Source of the DNA: Prostheceraeus crozeri
Taxonomy: Eukaryota; Platyhelminthes; Polycladida; Euryleptidae
Direction: 5' to 3'
Assembly (NCBI GenBank): GCA_907163375.1
Contig: CAJQUW010011496.1
Coordinates: forward strand, 1 to 64,000
Length of the DNA: 64,000 bases
Shown: positions 11,952 to 23,130 of the stretch, piece after piece
Numbering within the stretch: the first letter of the stretch is position 1
Layout: each line of letters begins with the position of its first letter
Notes under the pieces: generated by a model
Databases searched by the model: none
Told to the model about the DNA's origin: nothing
What the model saw: only the letters and a program-made list of their open reading frames with translations
Program-made: the position numbers and the translations under genes

Positions 11952-12271
11952 CTGATAAAACTGTAGGAGAGAATGGGGAAACATGGCAGCATTTTTTAAA
12001 ATCATCCATCATGTCCAAATAATGAAAAAAAATTAAAACTTAATACTTTGCCCGTAATATACAGCGCATTTCTTAACTATTTTGTATTAGACAAAATTCT
12101 GCAGGATGCGCTCTTGAAATTCGAATTTGAATATTAATAGGCTCAAAAACTGCGATGTCACCCCATCAATGGGGTGATATGGCACTCGAAAGCGGTGACA
12201 TGGCAGTATTCAGTCTGTATCAATATCAAACATAACTTAACTAGCTCAATTTTACCACTTCTATCAGATCA
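11952..12271. other. Region without recognised gene
   Basis: Short unique-looking stretch between the LINE fragment and the left end of the large hAT element. I see no coding signal. Confidence 0.4.
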
Positions 12272-12921
12272 TATTTGCAGGCTTTCAAGTGCACCTTAAC
12301 AAAAAAAGTAGGAAAAGAGTAGGATCCGAAAATCTGAGAAAGTAGGATGAAAGTAGGGTAGTCTACGGGGAAATTATGACGCATTTGTAAAAATCAAATT
12401 GAACACTTTGCGATACATAAAGTAAGCGTAGATACATTCGTCTGTCATCAAATGAACGAAACACTGGTGTAAATAACAGTATATCAGATATATTAAATGT
12501 TTTAAAACAATGTATCTGAAAACATCCATTTCAGAAAAACAATTATATTCATGCTTATCATACCAAAATATCCGCATAAGTATCAATATCGCAAGCAAAA
12601 ATACAAGTAAGTTCAAGATATGAGGAAATGCATTAAACAAATTAGAAATGTCAACCAGCAAAAATGTTTTTGGAATATTGAATTATTTACACATGATTCA
12701 AGTTAAAGCACTGAGGAAATGTAGAAAATTAAAACTGTCAATCAGTACTTACGATAAAAATTGTTGAACTGTTGAATCTAAATACACAAATTTCGAGTTT
12801 GTGTTTTGAGAAAATGTACTGGTATAGCAAATTACTGTTGTGCTCCTATAAAAATGTAGATATAGATGTAAGCACTCTCATTTGAAATTGCTGAAAAAAG
12901 GGAAACGCTGACATCAAAACA

Positions 12922-13365
12922 TCATCCCCATTTTCGTGCATTGATACATTTATCCAGAACTTTTCGTTGTTTCGCCTTAATTTCTTGCATCTCTTCATGC
13001 CTTTTCTCCAACGTCTCCCGAGTTAGTGACATTTTCTTCTTGGCTGCTTCGATCAGTCCCTGTACAACACAAACTTCCAAAAAGTCCTTCGATTTGATGG
13101 CTTCATGCAGGCGTTTTTCCGCGTCGTTATACAGATTCTCTGATGAACGCAGATCGTTTTGTGCCTTACTTTGTGCGGCAACTACACCGGGTTTTCTGCT
13201 ATCCAGTGTTATTTTTCTGTTCTCCGAAGCTTCCAGCGTCCGTCGTTTATATAACGATGTTTTCTTTCGCTCTTCTTCAAACTTTTCATCGCAAATTCTT
13301 TCCTTTCTGAGGCGATCCAAACAGAATAGGCGCGATAAGCAACTTTCCACTAGCAGTCGGCTGTC
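12922..13365 (-). pseudogene. hAT-E transposase, C-terminal tail
   Basis: An uninterrupted minus-strand frame of about 140 codons, rich in K, E and R and probably coiled coil (LRKERICDEKFEEERKK, then EKRHEEMQEIKAKQRKVL). Alone it looks like an unknown gene. It is explained as the charged tail that follows the dimerisation domain in this hAT group, because the transposase frame at 18809 stops at the LINE insertion and this piece resumes just across it (LLMSV / SDSRLLVESCLSRLF). The hAT elements at 38253 and 42178 have similar charged tails at the same place. That the tail is still open suggests the LINE insertion did not greatly predate the loss of selection. Confidence 0.6.
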
Positions 13366-13779
13366 ACTGACGTTGTGTGTTCACAGACTATGCGCAGTCT
13401 TTTGTGATTTTCTCATCGATCATCGCGTCGTTTGTTCTAATTTTTGATATCACGAGATTCTACATCTGGATCTGCAACGTCTGGTGGTCTTCGTTTTCTC
13501 CATCATCGATTCGCTCACCGGATATCCCGTGCTCAGCCTCAGAACGTGTTTGTGATCACGTCCGTTTGTGTCAAGGTCACTTGCGTCTTTGTGTCACAAC
13601 TCTTTCGCTTCTTCCCGCAAAGGCTATTCAAAGTGGTCGTCAATCATCGTCTCTTGTAGTATAAATCATCTCTTACTCATCGTATCTCATCTCTTATCTC
13701 TCTCTACTAGCCGAGTGTGTTACGCGTTTGAATTGCGATCTATTTTGATGCGTTTGAGTCCCTTCTTCCAACTTCTTTT

Positions 13780-14373
13780 GTGTTGGAACTAAATATGAAC
13801 TCAAATTCATCTACACCAGAGAAAAATGTCTCCATCTCAATCAATGAAGTGCGGAAAATGTCAGCAACTCAAATCGGTCGTTTATCCAAATCACAACTCA
13901 GTTCTGCTCTCATAAGTGCAATAGATGCTATGAACACAAAGAATCTATCTGATCTTCTCACTATTGATTCTTTCAAATCTAAGTTCAGTGAGATGACTGG
14001 TAGCATAAAAGAGGAACTGGTGATAGAAAACGAAAAACGAATTGAGGAACTTGAGAAAAATTTCTTGTCGAAGTTGGAGGACATCAAAACTTCTTTCGTT
14101 GAACGAATCGAACAGACGATTTCATCGGAGATGGATGTGAGGTTCCGATCTTCCGGAATATCTATGGAGAAAGAATTATTGAGTGAAATAGAAGATCGCA
14201 TCAGCAGAAGAAACAACTTGATAATTTTTGGATTACCAGAACGAGAGAATAGTGATATTGACTTTAAAAATATGTCTGACTTGTTGAAAGTACTTGACAA
14301 GGAACTTGATTCAACTTGTATAAAGCGAGCTTTTCGTGTTGGAAGAATTGGTAACATTAAGCCACTCCAATAA
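13780..14373 (+). CDS. LINE ORF1 protein (RNA-binding, coiled coil)
   Basis: A 197-codon frame. An S/T-rich start is followed by a charged heptad-like stretch at about residues 60-125 (KSKFSEMTGSIKEELVIENE, EELEKNFLSKLEDIKTSFVE), which predicts a coiled coil. RRNNLIIFGLPE at about residues 142-153 begins the RRM-like nucleic-acid-binding domain of L2/CR1-type ORF1 proteins. The start could equally be the second ATG at 13795. The frame ends early at KPLQ, where the family normally continues for some tens of residues, and related sequence (MRLLKAGP-like) follows in another frame, so the protein is probably truncated. ORF1 proteins coat the LINE RNA and help target-primed integration. Confidence 0.7.
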   Translation: MLELNMNSNSSTPEKNVSISINEVRKMSATQIGRLSKSQLSSALISAIDAMNTKNLSDLLTIDSFKSKFSEMTGSIKEELVIENEKRIEELEKNFLSKLEDIKTSFVERIEQTISSEMDVRFRSSGISMEKELLSEIEDRISRRNNLIIFGLPERENSDIDFKNMSDLLKVLDKELDSTCIKRAFRVGRIGNIKPLQ

Positions 14374-14593
14374 AGATCATTCTGGATTCTTTTGACACCC
14401 GCATGCGTCTATTGAAAGCTGGTCCTATGTTAAAGAAATCAACAGAGTTTTCCAGGACTTATATGCAGCCAGATTTAGGCCAACTCATAAACAGCAGGAG
14501 GAGAGAAGATTTTGCGTGATGAACTTCGATCTTTATGCAATATGGGTGAAGATGTTTACATAAGAAAAGGCAAAGTCCTTTACCGTACGCAGC

Positions 14594-17500
14594 GTGTTTA
14601 GCAACGGAACTTATTGTGGTCGTTTATGTACTCCTAAACACCTTATGATCAATGCTCATTCTATTGTTTCAGCGGGAAAAATTGATGATCTCAGACTCAA
14701 TTGCTCCTCTATGAATCCTTACATAATAATTGTTACAGAATCATGGCTGAGTGATCTTCACGATAGTTCTCTTTTCCAAATCGAGGGTTATGATTTTCAG
14801 ATGTGACACAAGAAGTCGTTGTGGTGGTGGTGCTGCAGCTTGGGCATCATCGAATTTGAAAGTTTCTACTTTTTTGGATATCACTTCACCATCCTTTTCT
14901 GAGCGTATGTTCTTCAAACTAAATTACAATGGTCATTTATATTTTCTACTTGCCATGTGTGTGCCGCCTAATTCTACAGCATGTCGAGAATTGAATGAAT
15001 TCATTATTCACCATCTTGACAATATTACTGACAATTTATATTCCCCCCAATATTATAATTGGAGGCGATCTAAATGATTTTGATTATTCTACTGTTATGT
15101 GCTAATTTGATCTTCTTAATAAAGTTACGGTACCGACACGTTTCGATAGTATTTTGGATATTTTCCTTGTAAGTAAATCTTTGTGTGAAAGCTATAATAG
15201 TGCTGAAGTTGGACCTACTATTTTTAGTCATCGCAGAGGATCCCATTGTACAGTTTTGTTGAAACCTTTTGAGCAGATGCTTCAAAGTGGGTCTTCTGTA
15301 CATAAGCTGTTTGATTTCAGAAAGTCCTACATTGCAGATTTTTTATCTTCCCTCACTGATATTTCTTTTGAAAGTGTTAATGATGCTGTTGATATTGAAT
15401 CTAAAGTTCGAAACTTCTATGCCATTTTTCTTGAATGTGTTTTTCGTGTATACCAGTAAAAGAAGTCTCTATCAAAAAAAAGCAAGCCTTGGATGTCTCC
15501 CTTGGCAAAAGACATGGTCAATCGAAGGTGGAAGGCTTACCAATCGAGATTTTCAAGAATATAGTAGCCTGGAAATTAAATGCAAGGAAATTATTCAACG
15601 TTGTAAAGACAATCGGGCTCAAAGATATAAACAATCTTCAAAGACATTTGGCAAGTTGTTTCTCACTATAGACGCAAAATTGGCAATAATCTTATTGAAT
15701 CGCTGATTGCTCAATATTCTGATGCTGCTGTTGCTGCTAAGGAAATGAATCAAAGAATTATTGACAATTTTAGTGAGCACAGGGAATTTGAATTCAGTTT
15801 TGATGATGACTGGTGTCCTCTATCCGACCCAATGGATATTTTCATCTCTTAGATAAATTGTGTCTACGCAAAGCTACAGGAGCAGATGGGATTTCAGTTT
15901 TGACGATGAGTGGTGCCCTCTATCCGACCCAATGGATATTTTTCATCTCTTAGACAGTGGTCGTGGCGCGAATTTTCACCAATTTCGCGTGTTCGTGTTA
16001 GTAGTAATAATTATTTTAATAATGCGTAATACGAGCTTTATGGCTATAATGAGGTTGCTGGAAAAGCAGGGTGTCCACCACACGCTTTAGGAGTAAGTGC
16101 TTGAGAGCATCTCAGCGAGAACGTCTCTGATAAAATGTGATGGATTACTGACGCTGCATCAGCTTCAAATTAAGGAAATCTGCGACTAATTTGAGTTTAT
16201 GAGATGCTCACCGTAAAAGCCACTGCAGAAATACTCTCGTCTCGCATATCCATTATGAAAACAAAACCTCGAGAAATCAAAGAAAAGCAGCAAATATTCT
16301 GGAATTCCAATATGCATTTTATGTTCGCAAGTCCGATTTACATGAATATCGAAGTACATATATGGGCATAGTGTTGTCATGGGAGAGTCATAAATCAGTA
16401 CCCGATGATTTGCTGAAGGGAGATACAAGGCAAATACTACAGAGTTAGCTTTACGACATTCTTAAATACTTTGTCATTCACAATTGCTCTCTTTGACTCT
16501 GCTCTAGGTGCAAGGCATTTTCTGTTCCTTTTCTTTCTTTTCCAGGCTTTCTTGGATGTTTTCGAGCTTCAATCGGCGGGCGAACTTCAGTTCTTCACAT
16601 CGCTGATTTTCTTCATCTAATTATATATACGGAGTTGTTCTTGGAGAGCTTCACTTTTTCTTCTATCTTCCTTCTTTTCTTGGTTTTGCAGCCATGTTCA
16701 GTAAAAAGCATATGATGCATTGTACATGTATTTTATCCACTCATTCATCCACTCTCATATTTGAGCTATCAATTTTCTTACTTCTCAAAACGGATTTCAC
16801 AAATCGCCAAGGGCTCTCAGGGTTTCAGGTATCAGCGAGCGCTTCTTTTAGTCAATATGTCGGGTAGGTTTGTAAAACTCCTCTCTATTTCTGCGTTCCC
16901 TTGCGGCATAACAAAAACCGCCTTTGCGACTTTAACCAAAGTTGGCACTTTTCCGCTAACTCAGACCCTCTTCAAAATGTAGACGCATCGCCACGATTTT
17001 GAGAGGATCCTGACAGACTGCTTTGTTGTAGTCGGATTTCAGCTTCCAATCGAGATTTGTTGCTGTGACAAAGTACGGACGGTATCGATCGCGCCACTTG
17101 TAGTGAACATTTTCGAAATTTTCGTGGTCTTGCAATCGAGGGCCAACAAATCTACAAGACTTTAAGAAATTGTTTAAGAAACTTTTTCCTACATTATAGA
17201 AGTACAAAATATGTTTTTGGTGATACGCTGAATGTTAGAAAGTTCATATTATCAGTGGATGGGGTGTGACTATCAACATTTCTGTCGATGAATACATGCG
17301 AAAATGGCCAAAATAGCAAAATCAAACCTTCGAAATTTTGAAATGATGGACTTCGCATAATCTCATCATATTTCTCTTAAATTCGCGTATTCGCGTTTCG
17401 TTCGCGTAATACGCGAGGTTTTCGCGCCGCCACGACCACTGCTTTTAGATAAATTGTCTCTACACAATGCTACAGGAGCAGATGAAGTTCCTAATCGCTT

Positions 17501-18610
17501 GTATCAGATTGCCGCACCGTTTATTTCTGAGCCATTGTGTCATATCATTAAAATATATTTTGTATCGTGTTGTGTCATCATTTTTTAAGTCATGTAATGT
17601 AACGCCCGTGCCTAAGAAGGGCAAGGTATGCATATAAAATCGAAGTCCTATCACTATATCCAGTGTACCATGTAAAATCCTCGAAAAACATATTTTGTCA
17701 CAAGCGCATTCATATATTGTCAAATGCACTCCGCCTTTTCAATTCGCTTGCAAACCGAAATCTGACTGCACCTGTGCATTGATTACTTTGCAAAACAACC
17801 TGACCCAAATGTTAGATGCCAAAGATAATACTGCGGCTTTGTTAATCACATGCGATTTTTCATGTGATTTTGATAGGGTCCGACATCATATTTTGGTAGA
17901 TAAAGTGTATAAATTGGATTTCCTTCCTGGTTTTATTCAGTGGATTTAGGTCCGTTAGGTCCGTTTTTGTTCCTTCTTTATTGTCATGATATCATACCAA
18001 AGCATTCTCTGACGAAGTATATTCAGTATGCGGATGATTTGAATATCTCATTCCTATTTCAAAAAGATGAACAAGAGTGGAAACTTCATGTTATGGAAGA
18101 AATTTCTAACATTCAGAAATGGTCCGAGAATAATGATCTTCTTCTTAATGCGGCAAAGCAAAAATTGTAATTTTTGGAAAGCAGAATTCCACTTGCAACG
18201 ATTTTTTTTCTAATTTATCGTTTAGTGTTGTCAAGAGCGCGAAAATACTAGGTGTCACATGGGACCAAGATATATCCTGGAGTTTATGTTTTAAAGAGAT
18301 TGAGCGTAAATGCTCAAGTATGTTTTTACTTAAGTCTCTAAAATATACTTGATGTCACTATGATTTGTGGAGAGTTTACTATAACATTATTGAAAGTTTG
18401 ATGTTGTATTCTACTACCCTTTTTGAAGTTCTGTCATCTGAAACGAAATCTAAGCTGTCTCGCATCTTTAAACGTTGTAAGAAAACAATTTGCAAACCCA
18501 GATGTATATGTTTGAATACTGTTGATAATCTGTCTGTCAAAAGGTCCAGAGCGTTTGAGTCGTTGTATACGAATTTAGGAGATCTATGTCATCCTTTGAA
18601 TATAATTTAG
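14594..18610 (+). pseudogene. LINE ORF2 relic: endonuclease and reverse transcriptase
   Basis: Endonuclease blocks: MINAHSIVSAGKIDDLR near 14648, VTESWLSD near 14731 and GGDLNDFDYST near 15066. RT blocks: SVPCKILEKHIL near 17665, TAALLITCDFSCDFDRVRHH near 17833, LGPFLFLLYCHDI near 17957 and IQYADDLNISF near 18025 (catalytic YADD). The order is that of an APE-type LINE. Many frame breaks are present, and the gene is split by the hAT at 15955-17441. A segment of about 100 bases before that hAT is tandemly duplicated (near 15796-15888 and 15894-15954 continuing at 17450). The polymerase can no longer be made. Confidence 0.75.
15955..17441 (-). mobile_element. hAT element with 8-bp target duplication, inside the LINE
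   Basis: Ends CAGTGGTCGTGGCG and its complement are perfect over 14 bases. The flanks are CTCTTAGA (15947-15954) and CTTTTAGA (17442-17449), an 8-bp duplication with one change. The duplicated LINE segment upstream shows the unfilled site (CATCTCTTAGATAAATTG near 15846), which confirms the junction. On the minus strand VPTLVKVAKAVFVMPQGNAE then IERSFTNLPDILTKRSAR (about 16840-16960) is a hAT dimerisation domain. EELKFARRLKLENIQESLEK (about 16540-16600) is the charged tail. The N-terminal and catalytic parts are missing, so this is an internally deleted, non-autonomous copy. Confidence 0.8.
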
Positions 18611-18808
18611 ACCGACGCAATCCGTCGGACGTGTTACGATTCCATTTTGTCGCACAACTCGTATACAAAATTACTTTCCAATAGCTTTCTTGCTAAGCGG
18701 TTATGTAAGACTCTGACATTGCTGTGTATTTTGACAAATATACTGTCTCTGTCTCTCTCTCTCTCTCTTTCTCTCTTATGAGATCGTAATAATTAGGGCG
18801 ATACTGAC

Positions 18809-19945
18809 ATGAGGAGCACATTTCCTTGGCCTATGGCTTTAACAGCATCCTTCACCAAGCGAAGACCGTTAACTGACTCATCTGGCAATAACACACGTTC
18901 GCTGGTAACAATGGCTTTGTTCTGAGATGGGCTTCTCTCAACGTCGACGCTACCGTGTGCAAGAGAGAAAACGCCATGCACAAACCTGATGAGAATTCGG
19001 TACCGTGGAATCCCAAGAGCATTCTTCTCTTGCAAAACAGTATTCCAGAAATCATCGATTCGCTTGTATCCTGATGCTTCGGTTTCCTTGTACCACTTAT
19101 CCGGAATTTCTTGTGCCTGATAAAGCTTGTATTCGTCAGCCAATACATCGATCTACGATTCATCGATGAATGACATCTGTCGTGGAGTGCGTGTTACTGA
19201 GTCGACTTCAATATACCGTTGCATTAGAGAATGCAATACGGCCAGATCTTTCAATATTCTGTTCTGTAGAGGAAGAAGGCTGATGAGAAATTCGGTTATG
19301 CGCTGGTAACATTTTCGGAATTTTCCAATTGCACCTATCCTTTGTTCCGGCCTCATCGCTTTCAATGCAACATTCCTTGCTGACTCTCTGACAACAATCT
19401 TTCCGTTCGACGACTGATTCTCCTCTACCTGTAAATCGACATGCAAGAGCTGATGACCTCTGCTATCCCCGACCGCATTCCGTGTCAGAAACCGAGGCAT
19501 GACAGCTCGTGTCAGTTCCGAGAGCTGCTCATAGAGGATGTGAACTATCGGCTCCTCTCTTTGAAAAAGAGTAAGAAAGGGATGAAAAATGTCTTCCAAA
19601 CTCGCTAAGAAATGCAATTGAACTTTGACTGAAGGGTCCTTCAGTTTCTGGCAAATTCTTCTCCAGCGTTAATTGACTTCCAATTTTTTTCTCGGTATTG
19701 CTTTGTCGAGCCTCTTAAGAAATATCTTTCAGGAAATATTCCTCAATTGCCTCCATCATGTGTAGCACCCGTTTCACGGCTGGGGGGATCAGTGTCAACC
19801 AACGACATTGCATGTGCCTGGTGAATGATCTTTCACCAAAGCCCATGTTCAGTTGTGTTTCCGAAAAATCTTCTCTTCGACATAGTGATGCCTTGAGGCA
19901 AGGTTGAACTTTGGGCTTTGGGTCGACCTTGGGTAAGTGATACAA
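18809..19945 (-). pseudogene. hAT-E transposase, middle and dimerisation domain
   Basis: Minus-strand frames read, in order, CRREDFSETQLNMGFGER and HMQCRWLTLIPPAVKRVL (about 19800-19890), HILYEQLSELTRAVMPRFLT near 19520, a helical middle, and RYRILIRFVHGVFSLAHGSV then DVERSPSQNKAIVTSERV (about 18880-18980). The last is the hAT C-terminal dimerisation domain, normally HG-S-AD-ERxFS; here P stands where F is usual. One stop and at least one frame shift are present. The piece ends at the LINE at 18802 and resumes at 13365. hAT transposases cut the element out by hairpin formation at the flanks and reinsert it. Confidence 0.75.
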
Positions 19946-19971
19946 AACTTGGGTCTTCTATTAATGCTGCA

Positions 19972-20598
19972 TATACTATACTGTGAAAAAGTTTGGAAAC
20001 ACCTTTATGCAAACTTACTTTTTTCGATGTTCTCTAAAAGTACCTTATAGAATCTGTTAAATGCAAGCTTACTGGTAATCTATGTCAAAAGACATTTTCC
20101 AAAATGATTTCTGAATATATTACAATCTGTACAACTGTTTGTGATTCAATATTTTCTATGCCTTCCATTATTTTTCAAGCAAGCAGAAATACGATGTGTC
20201 ATTGATTCGATCAAAGCTCGACAGTAGTCGTAATCAGTGTCTTCAAACCATGCACGTCTAACGCTATCAACAAGCTCACTATACGAAGAGCAACTTTTCT
20301 TCGCGACGCAACTCTTCAGTTTAATCCAACAATGTTCAATCGGATTAAGATCCAGTGAGTTTCCAGGCCATTTTTCTAACCATTGAAAATTGGAGGAAGC
20401 AATCCAATCACGAACAAGTTTTGCGGAGTGGCAGGGAGCACCGTCTTGTTCCGAAAGGCAAAAGACTCAAAGCTTCCGACTATCTTAAAATTATACAGGA
20501 AAAAGTCCCCTACTTCATGTCAATTAGAAATAAAAGTATTCTTCAACAGGACGGCGCATTCATGAAGGTGTTTCCAAACTTTTTCGCAGTATAGTATA
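19972..20598. mobile_element. Rearranged Tc1-type derivative
   Basis: Inverted ends TATACTATACTG(T/C)GAAAAA at 19972 and 20598 continue into GTTTGGAAACACCTT on both sides. Inside, the minus strand carries the C-terminal half of a Tc1 transposase (QDGAPCHSAKLVRDWI near 20405-20455, then WPGNSLDLNPIEHCW). The plus strand carries the preceding segment (LVPKGKRLKASDYLKIIQEK near 20445, then ILQQDGA near 20540) and runs straight into the right end. Both halves stop at the same QDGA motif, so the middle has been inverted relative to the 3' half. The element is dead by itself but has ends that a transposase could recognise. Confidence 0.75.
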
Positions 20599-21066
20599 CA
20601 AATACAGTTACAAAAATTAATATTTTGATTTGAATCTTAGGAGACCTATATGATAAGAGCATAAATCTCTGATTTTTCCAAAATTCCACTCAATTCACAG
20701 AATATTTCAAAAAATAAATACTTGTGATCATTAGCTATTTCATTCTAGGCTTGACAAACCCGAGCGTTGAAACTTCGTACATATTGTACTTCCTGTAAGC
20801 TCCCTGTACATATTGTACTTGTATTTTGGTGCATTAATGCATATTGAATTTTCTATATGCTTCATATATATTATTTCTTCACAGTTATCCGAACCCTTTA
20901 ACTGTCTGCGATAGACGACATTCCAAAAATAAATTCAATCCAATTTCATATTCTTAATATGTTTAACCATGCAATCACTACGTATATTATTTATTAAGTC
21001 TGTGTATATTTCTGAATCATAAAATGAAAACAATTGCTTTGCTATCAGCAATGTGTAATTCAATCA
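20599..21066. other. Short unassigned stretch inside hAT-E
   Basis: AT-rich sequence between two nested elements. It includes a repeated TGTACATATTGTACTT word near 20778-20820 and an AATAAA-rich patch near 20925. No coding signal is seen. It belongs either to hAT-E or to an older insertion in it. Confidence 0.35.
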
Positions 21067-21072
21067 TATAAG

Positions 21073-22942
21073 CAGGCCTGTGATTAGCTTATTAGAAAAA
21101 TTGAGGAATTTTTTTGAAAAATTTGAGGAATGTAAACGGAGCCTAATATAATAATTGCAAGAAAAACTCCAAATTTTAACAGGGATTTTGGGCCAAACTT
21201 CATGAAGAAGGCAACCCCAGAGTTGACCACACTCTACACAATTTTGAAGTTATATGTATTACAAAAGGATATTTGCCTGGTCATAATTACTTTCCACGTT
21301 GTTGCGAAATTAATTTGTTACCTCAAGTACTATCTGCTTAGAATGTGTCGAACAGAGGATGTCAGATCCAGCTGTTGACATCGTTGTGCTTCACGCTATC
21401 GTCTCCAATTCAATTATGCTTGTCAGATTTGTATACTGAATTTTTTTTAATGTAGGAAATATCCTCAACTACATGCATCTGGGGTTTAGTAATGATTAAT
21501 TTTCACGGATTTAAGACAAATTTGGGAGGAGAGCAACCCGTAAGCATAGAAAGCTTAAAATCATTGACGGAATGCTTGTGGTTAAAAAAAGTCAGTAATT
21601 ATTTATTATGAAGGATACGCCACATTTCACACTAATTTATTAATAATATTACTTTATACTGCACAAGTTTTGGTGGCTCTTGTTTATCTGTTAGGCCTTT
21701 GATCACATCGCTCCGATCTACATTTAAATGAACATGAATTCTCTCATACGACACCAAAAACTGCTAGGAACAGGCTTGCCAGCTGAGTTGTTGGTCTCAT
21801 CTAAGCAAAGAGTGAAAGATTATCACCTCTATTCCCATGAAGTTCCGCGGAGATATTGACAACCACATCTTGCAGTAGACCCAGGTTGAAAATCTGCCAA
21901 CCCAGTACTATGTGGTTTGATGAATGTCTTAATTAATCCAAGTTCGCATACAACGATAAACAATCTGTGCATTACTTTCACACCAAGCTGTGATCAGCAA
22001 ATTATGAAAACGATCTATAAGTGGATAACTCATCCAGGATAAATGTCGGTCGTCAGACCCTGAAAAATGTAGCAGAAAACAGACTCATGGAATAGCAGAG
22101 CCTCATAAGCTTCCAACCTCCGCACGCTAGTGACCAGGAAGCAGATAGACACTAAATTTGGAGACCATCCGCTTTACCCCGTCGCATGCGTTCATGTTCA
22201 GCGGAAATAAAATGGAAGAGAATGAGTGAAACAAAAGCTTCAGTTGATAAGAGCACTGAAATCCAAGTGGGCTGGGATATCTATACGTTATCACATAATG
22301 GATATAGAGGATCGATAGCCTAAAGTTCTTTAAGAAGTACAGGCATGCATTTGGCAGCCATATAGTCGTAGAAACATATAATGAAGGCGGTGAAACCGGT
22401 TCAGAAAATTAATGAAAATAATTGAATAAGCATTTTACTGTTGGAATTCTACGCAAAATTATGAAGTTTGAAGAAAAAAAATTGCTTGTAGTGTTCAATA
22501 TACAATTTCGGTATACTGATCGCAGTGTTTCACTCATTAAATACGTGGAAGTGTTGCACTAAGGAGTTCGGCAGACAATAACTTCAGACAACTTCTCTGC
22601 ATAACAAAATAAGTTCGGACGAACCTGAACATTTGCAACCCTGTAGCTTCCAGAAATTAAAACGACGTGAAACAAAATCAAAGTATAAATCATGATTGAT
22701 TCATGTTTAGCAGTCAGGGTGTAGGATACATGTTATATGATTCTATCTTAGCCTCTTGATTGGAAGTTTACAGATAATCACCATTCGCTAAAAAACAATA
22801 CATTGTCCGACATTTAGTCTAAAATGTGTCACATTTGAGGAATTTCTTTTAGCTTAGCTATATTTGAGGAATTTTTGAGGATTTGAGGAGTGGAAAAAAA
22901 TTTTGAGGAATCTGAGGAATTTGAGGAGCAATCACAGGCCTG
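21073..22942. mobile_element. Non-coding hAT element with 6-bp target duplication (hAT-C)
   Basis: Begins CAGGCCTGTGATT and ends AATCACAGGCCTG, a perfect 13-bp inverted end. It is flanked on both sides by TATAAG (21067-21072 and 22943-22948), an exact 6-bp duplication. GAGGAAT-type words are repeated just inside both ends. The element at 38253-40556 has the same outer ends (CAGGCCTGTG) and the same kind of subterminal words with a transposase, so it is the likely relative. I find no transposase here over 1870 bp, so it is non-autonomous. Confidence 0.8.
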
Positions 22943-22948
22943 TATAAG

Positions 22949-23128
22949 CCAAATATATTCAGTTGGTCAGTCTATTAGTATATGTTCAATTATTGAAGGA
23001 AAGCTTTATAACGCAATACACGAACTAGGCTACTAATTACAGTTATTGCAATAAAAAAAATAGTTTCCCACTAATACCACACTTCTCCTTGGTCCAATAG
23101 CAATTTTGGCCAATAAAGAATCTCTATG
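22949..23128. other. Short spacer between nested elements
   Basis: AT-rich sequence with no coding signal, between the non-coding hAT and the Tc1 element. Confidence 0.4.
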
Positions 23129-23130
23129 TA

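Larger units (their letters stand above)
13372..18802 (+). mobile_element. Near full-length LINE (CR1/L2-like) inside hAT-E
   Basis: Starts with about 400 bases of 5' untranslated region, then ORF1 (13780-14373) and an endonuclease/reverse-transcriptase ORF2 relic (about 14594-18610). The 3' end comes just after a TCTC run near 18750-18777. The flanks share only ACTGAC (13366-13371 and 18803-18808), a short possible target duplication. Both flanks are hAT-E transposase coding sequence, which continues across the insertion and so marks its edges. A hAT of 1487 bp (15955-17441) splits ORF2. About 3.9 kb remain without it, which suits a LINE with two ORFs. ORF2 is badly broken. Confidence 0.7.

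Noticed and set aside
12922-13350. A 142-codon minus-strand frame as a possible host gene or final exon
   Set aside because: It lies inside the hAT-E boundaries, continues the transposase across the LINE insertion and matches the charged tail of related hATs in composition.
20355-20594. A 79-codon plus-strand frame as an independent gene
   Set aside because: It is the inverted piece of a Tc1 transposase (ending at the QDGA motif) inside a 627-bp rearranged element.
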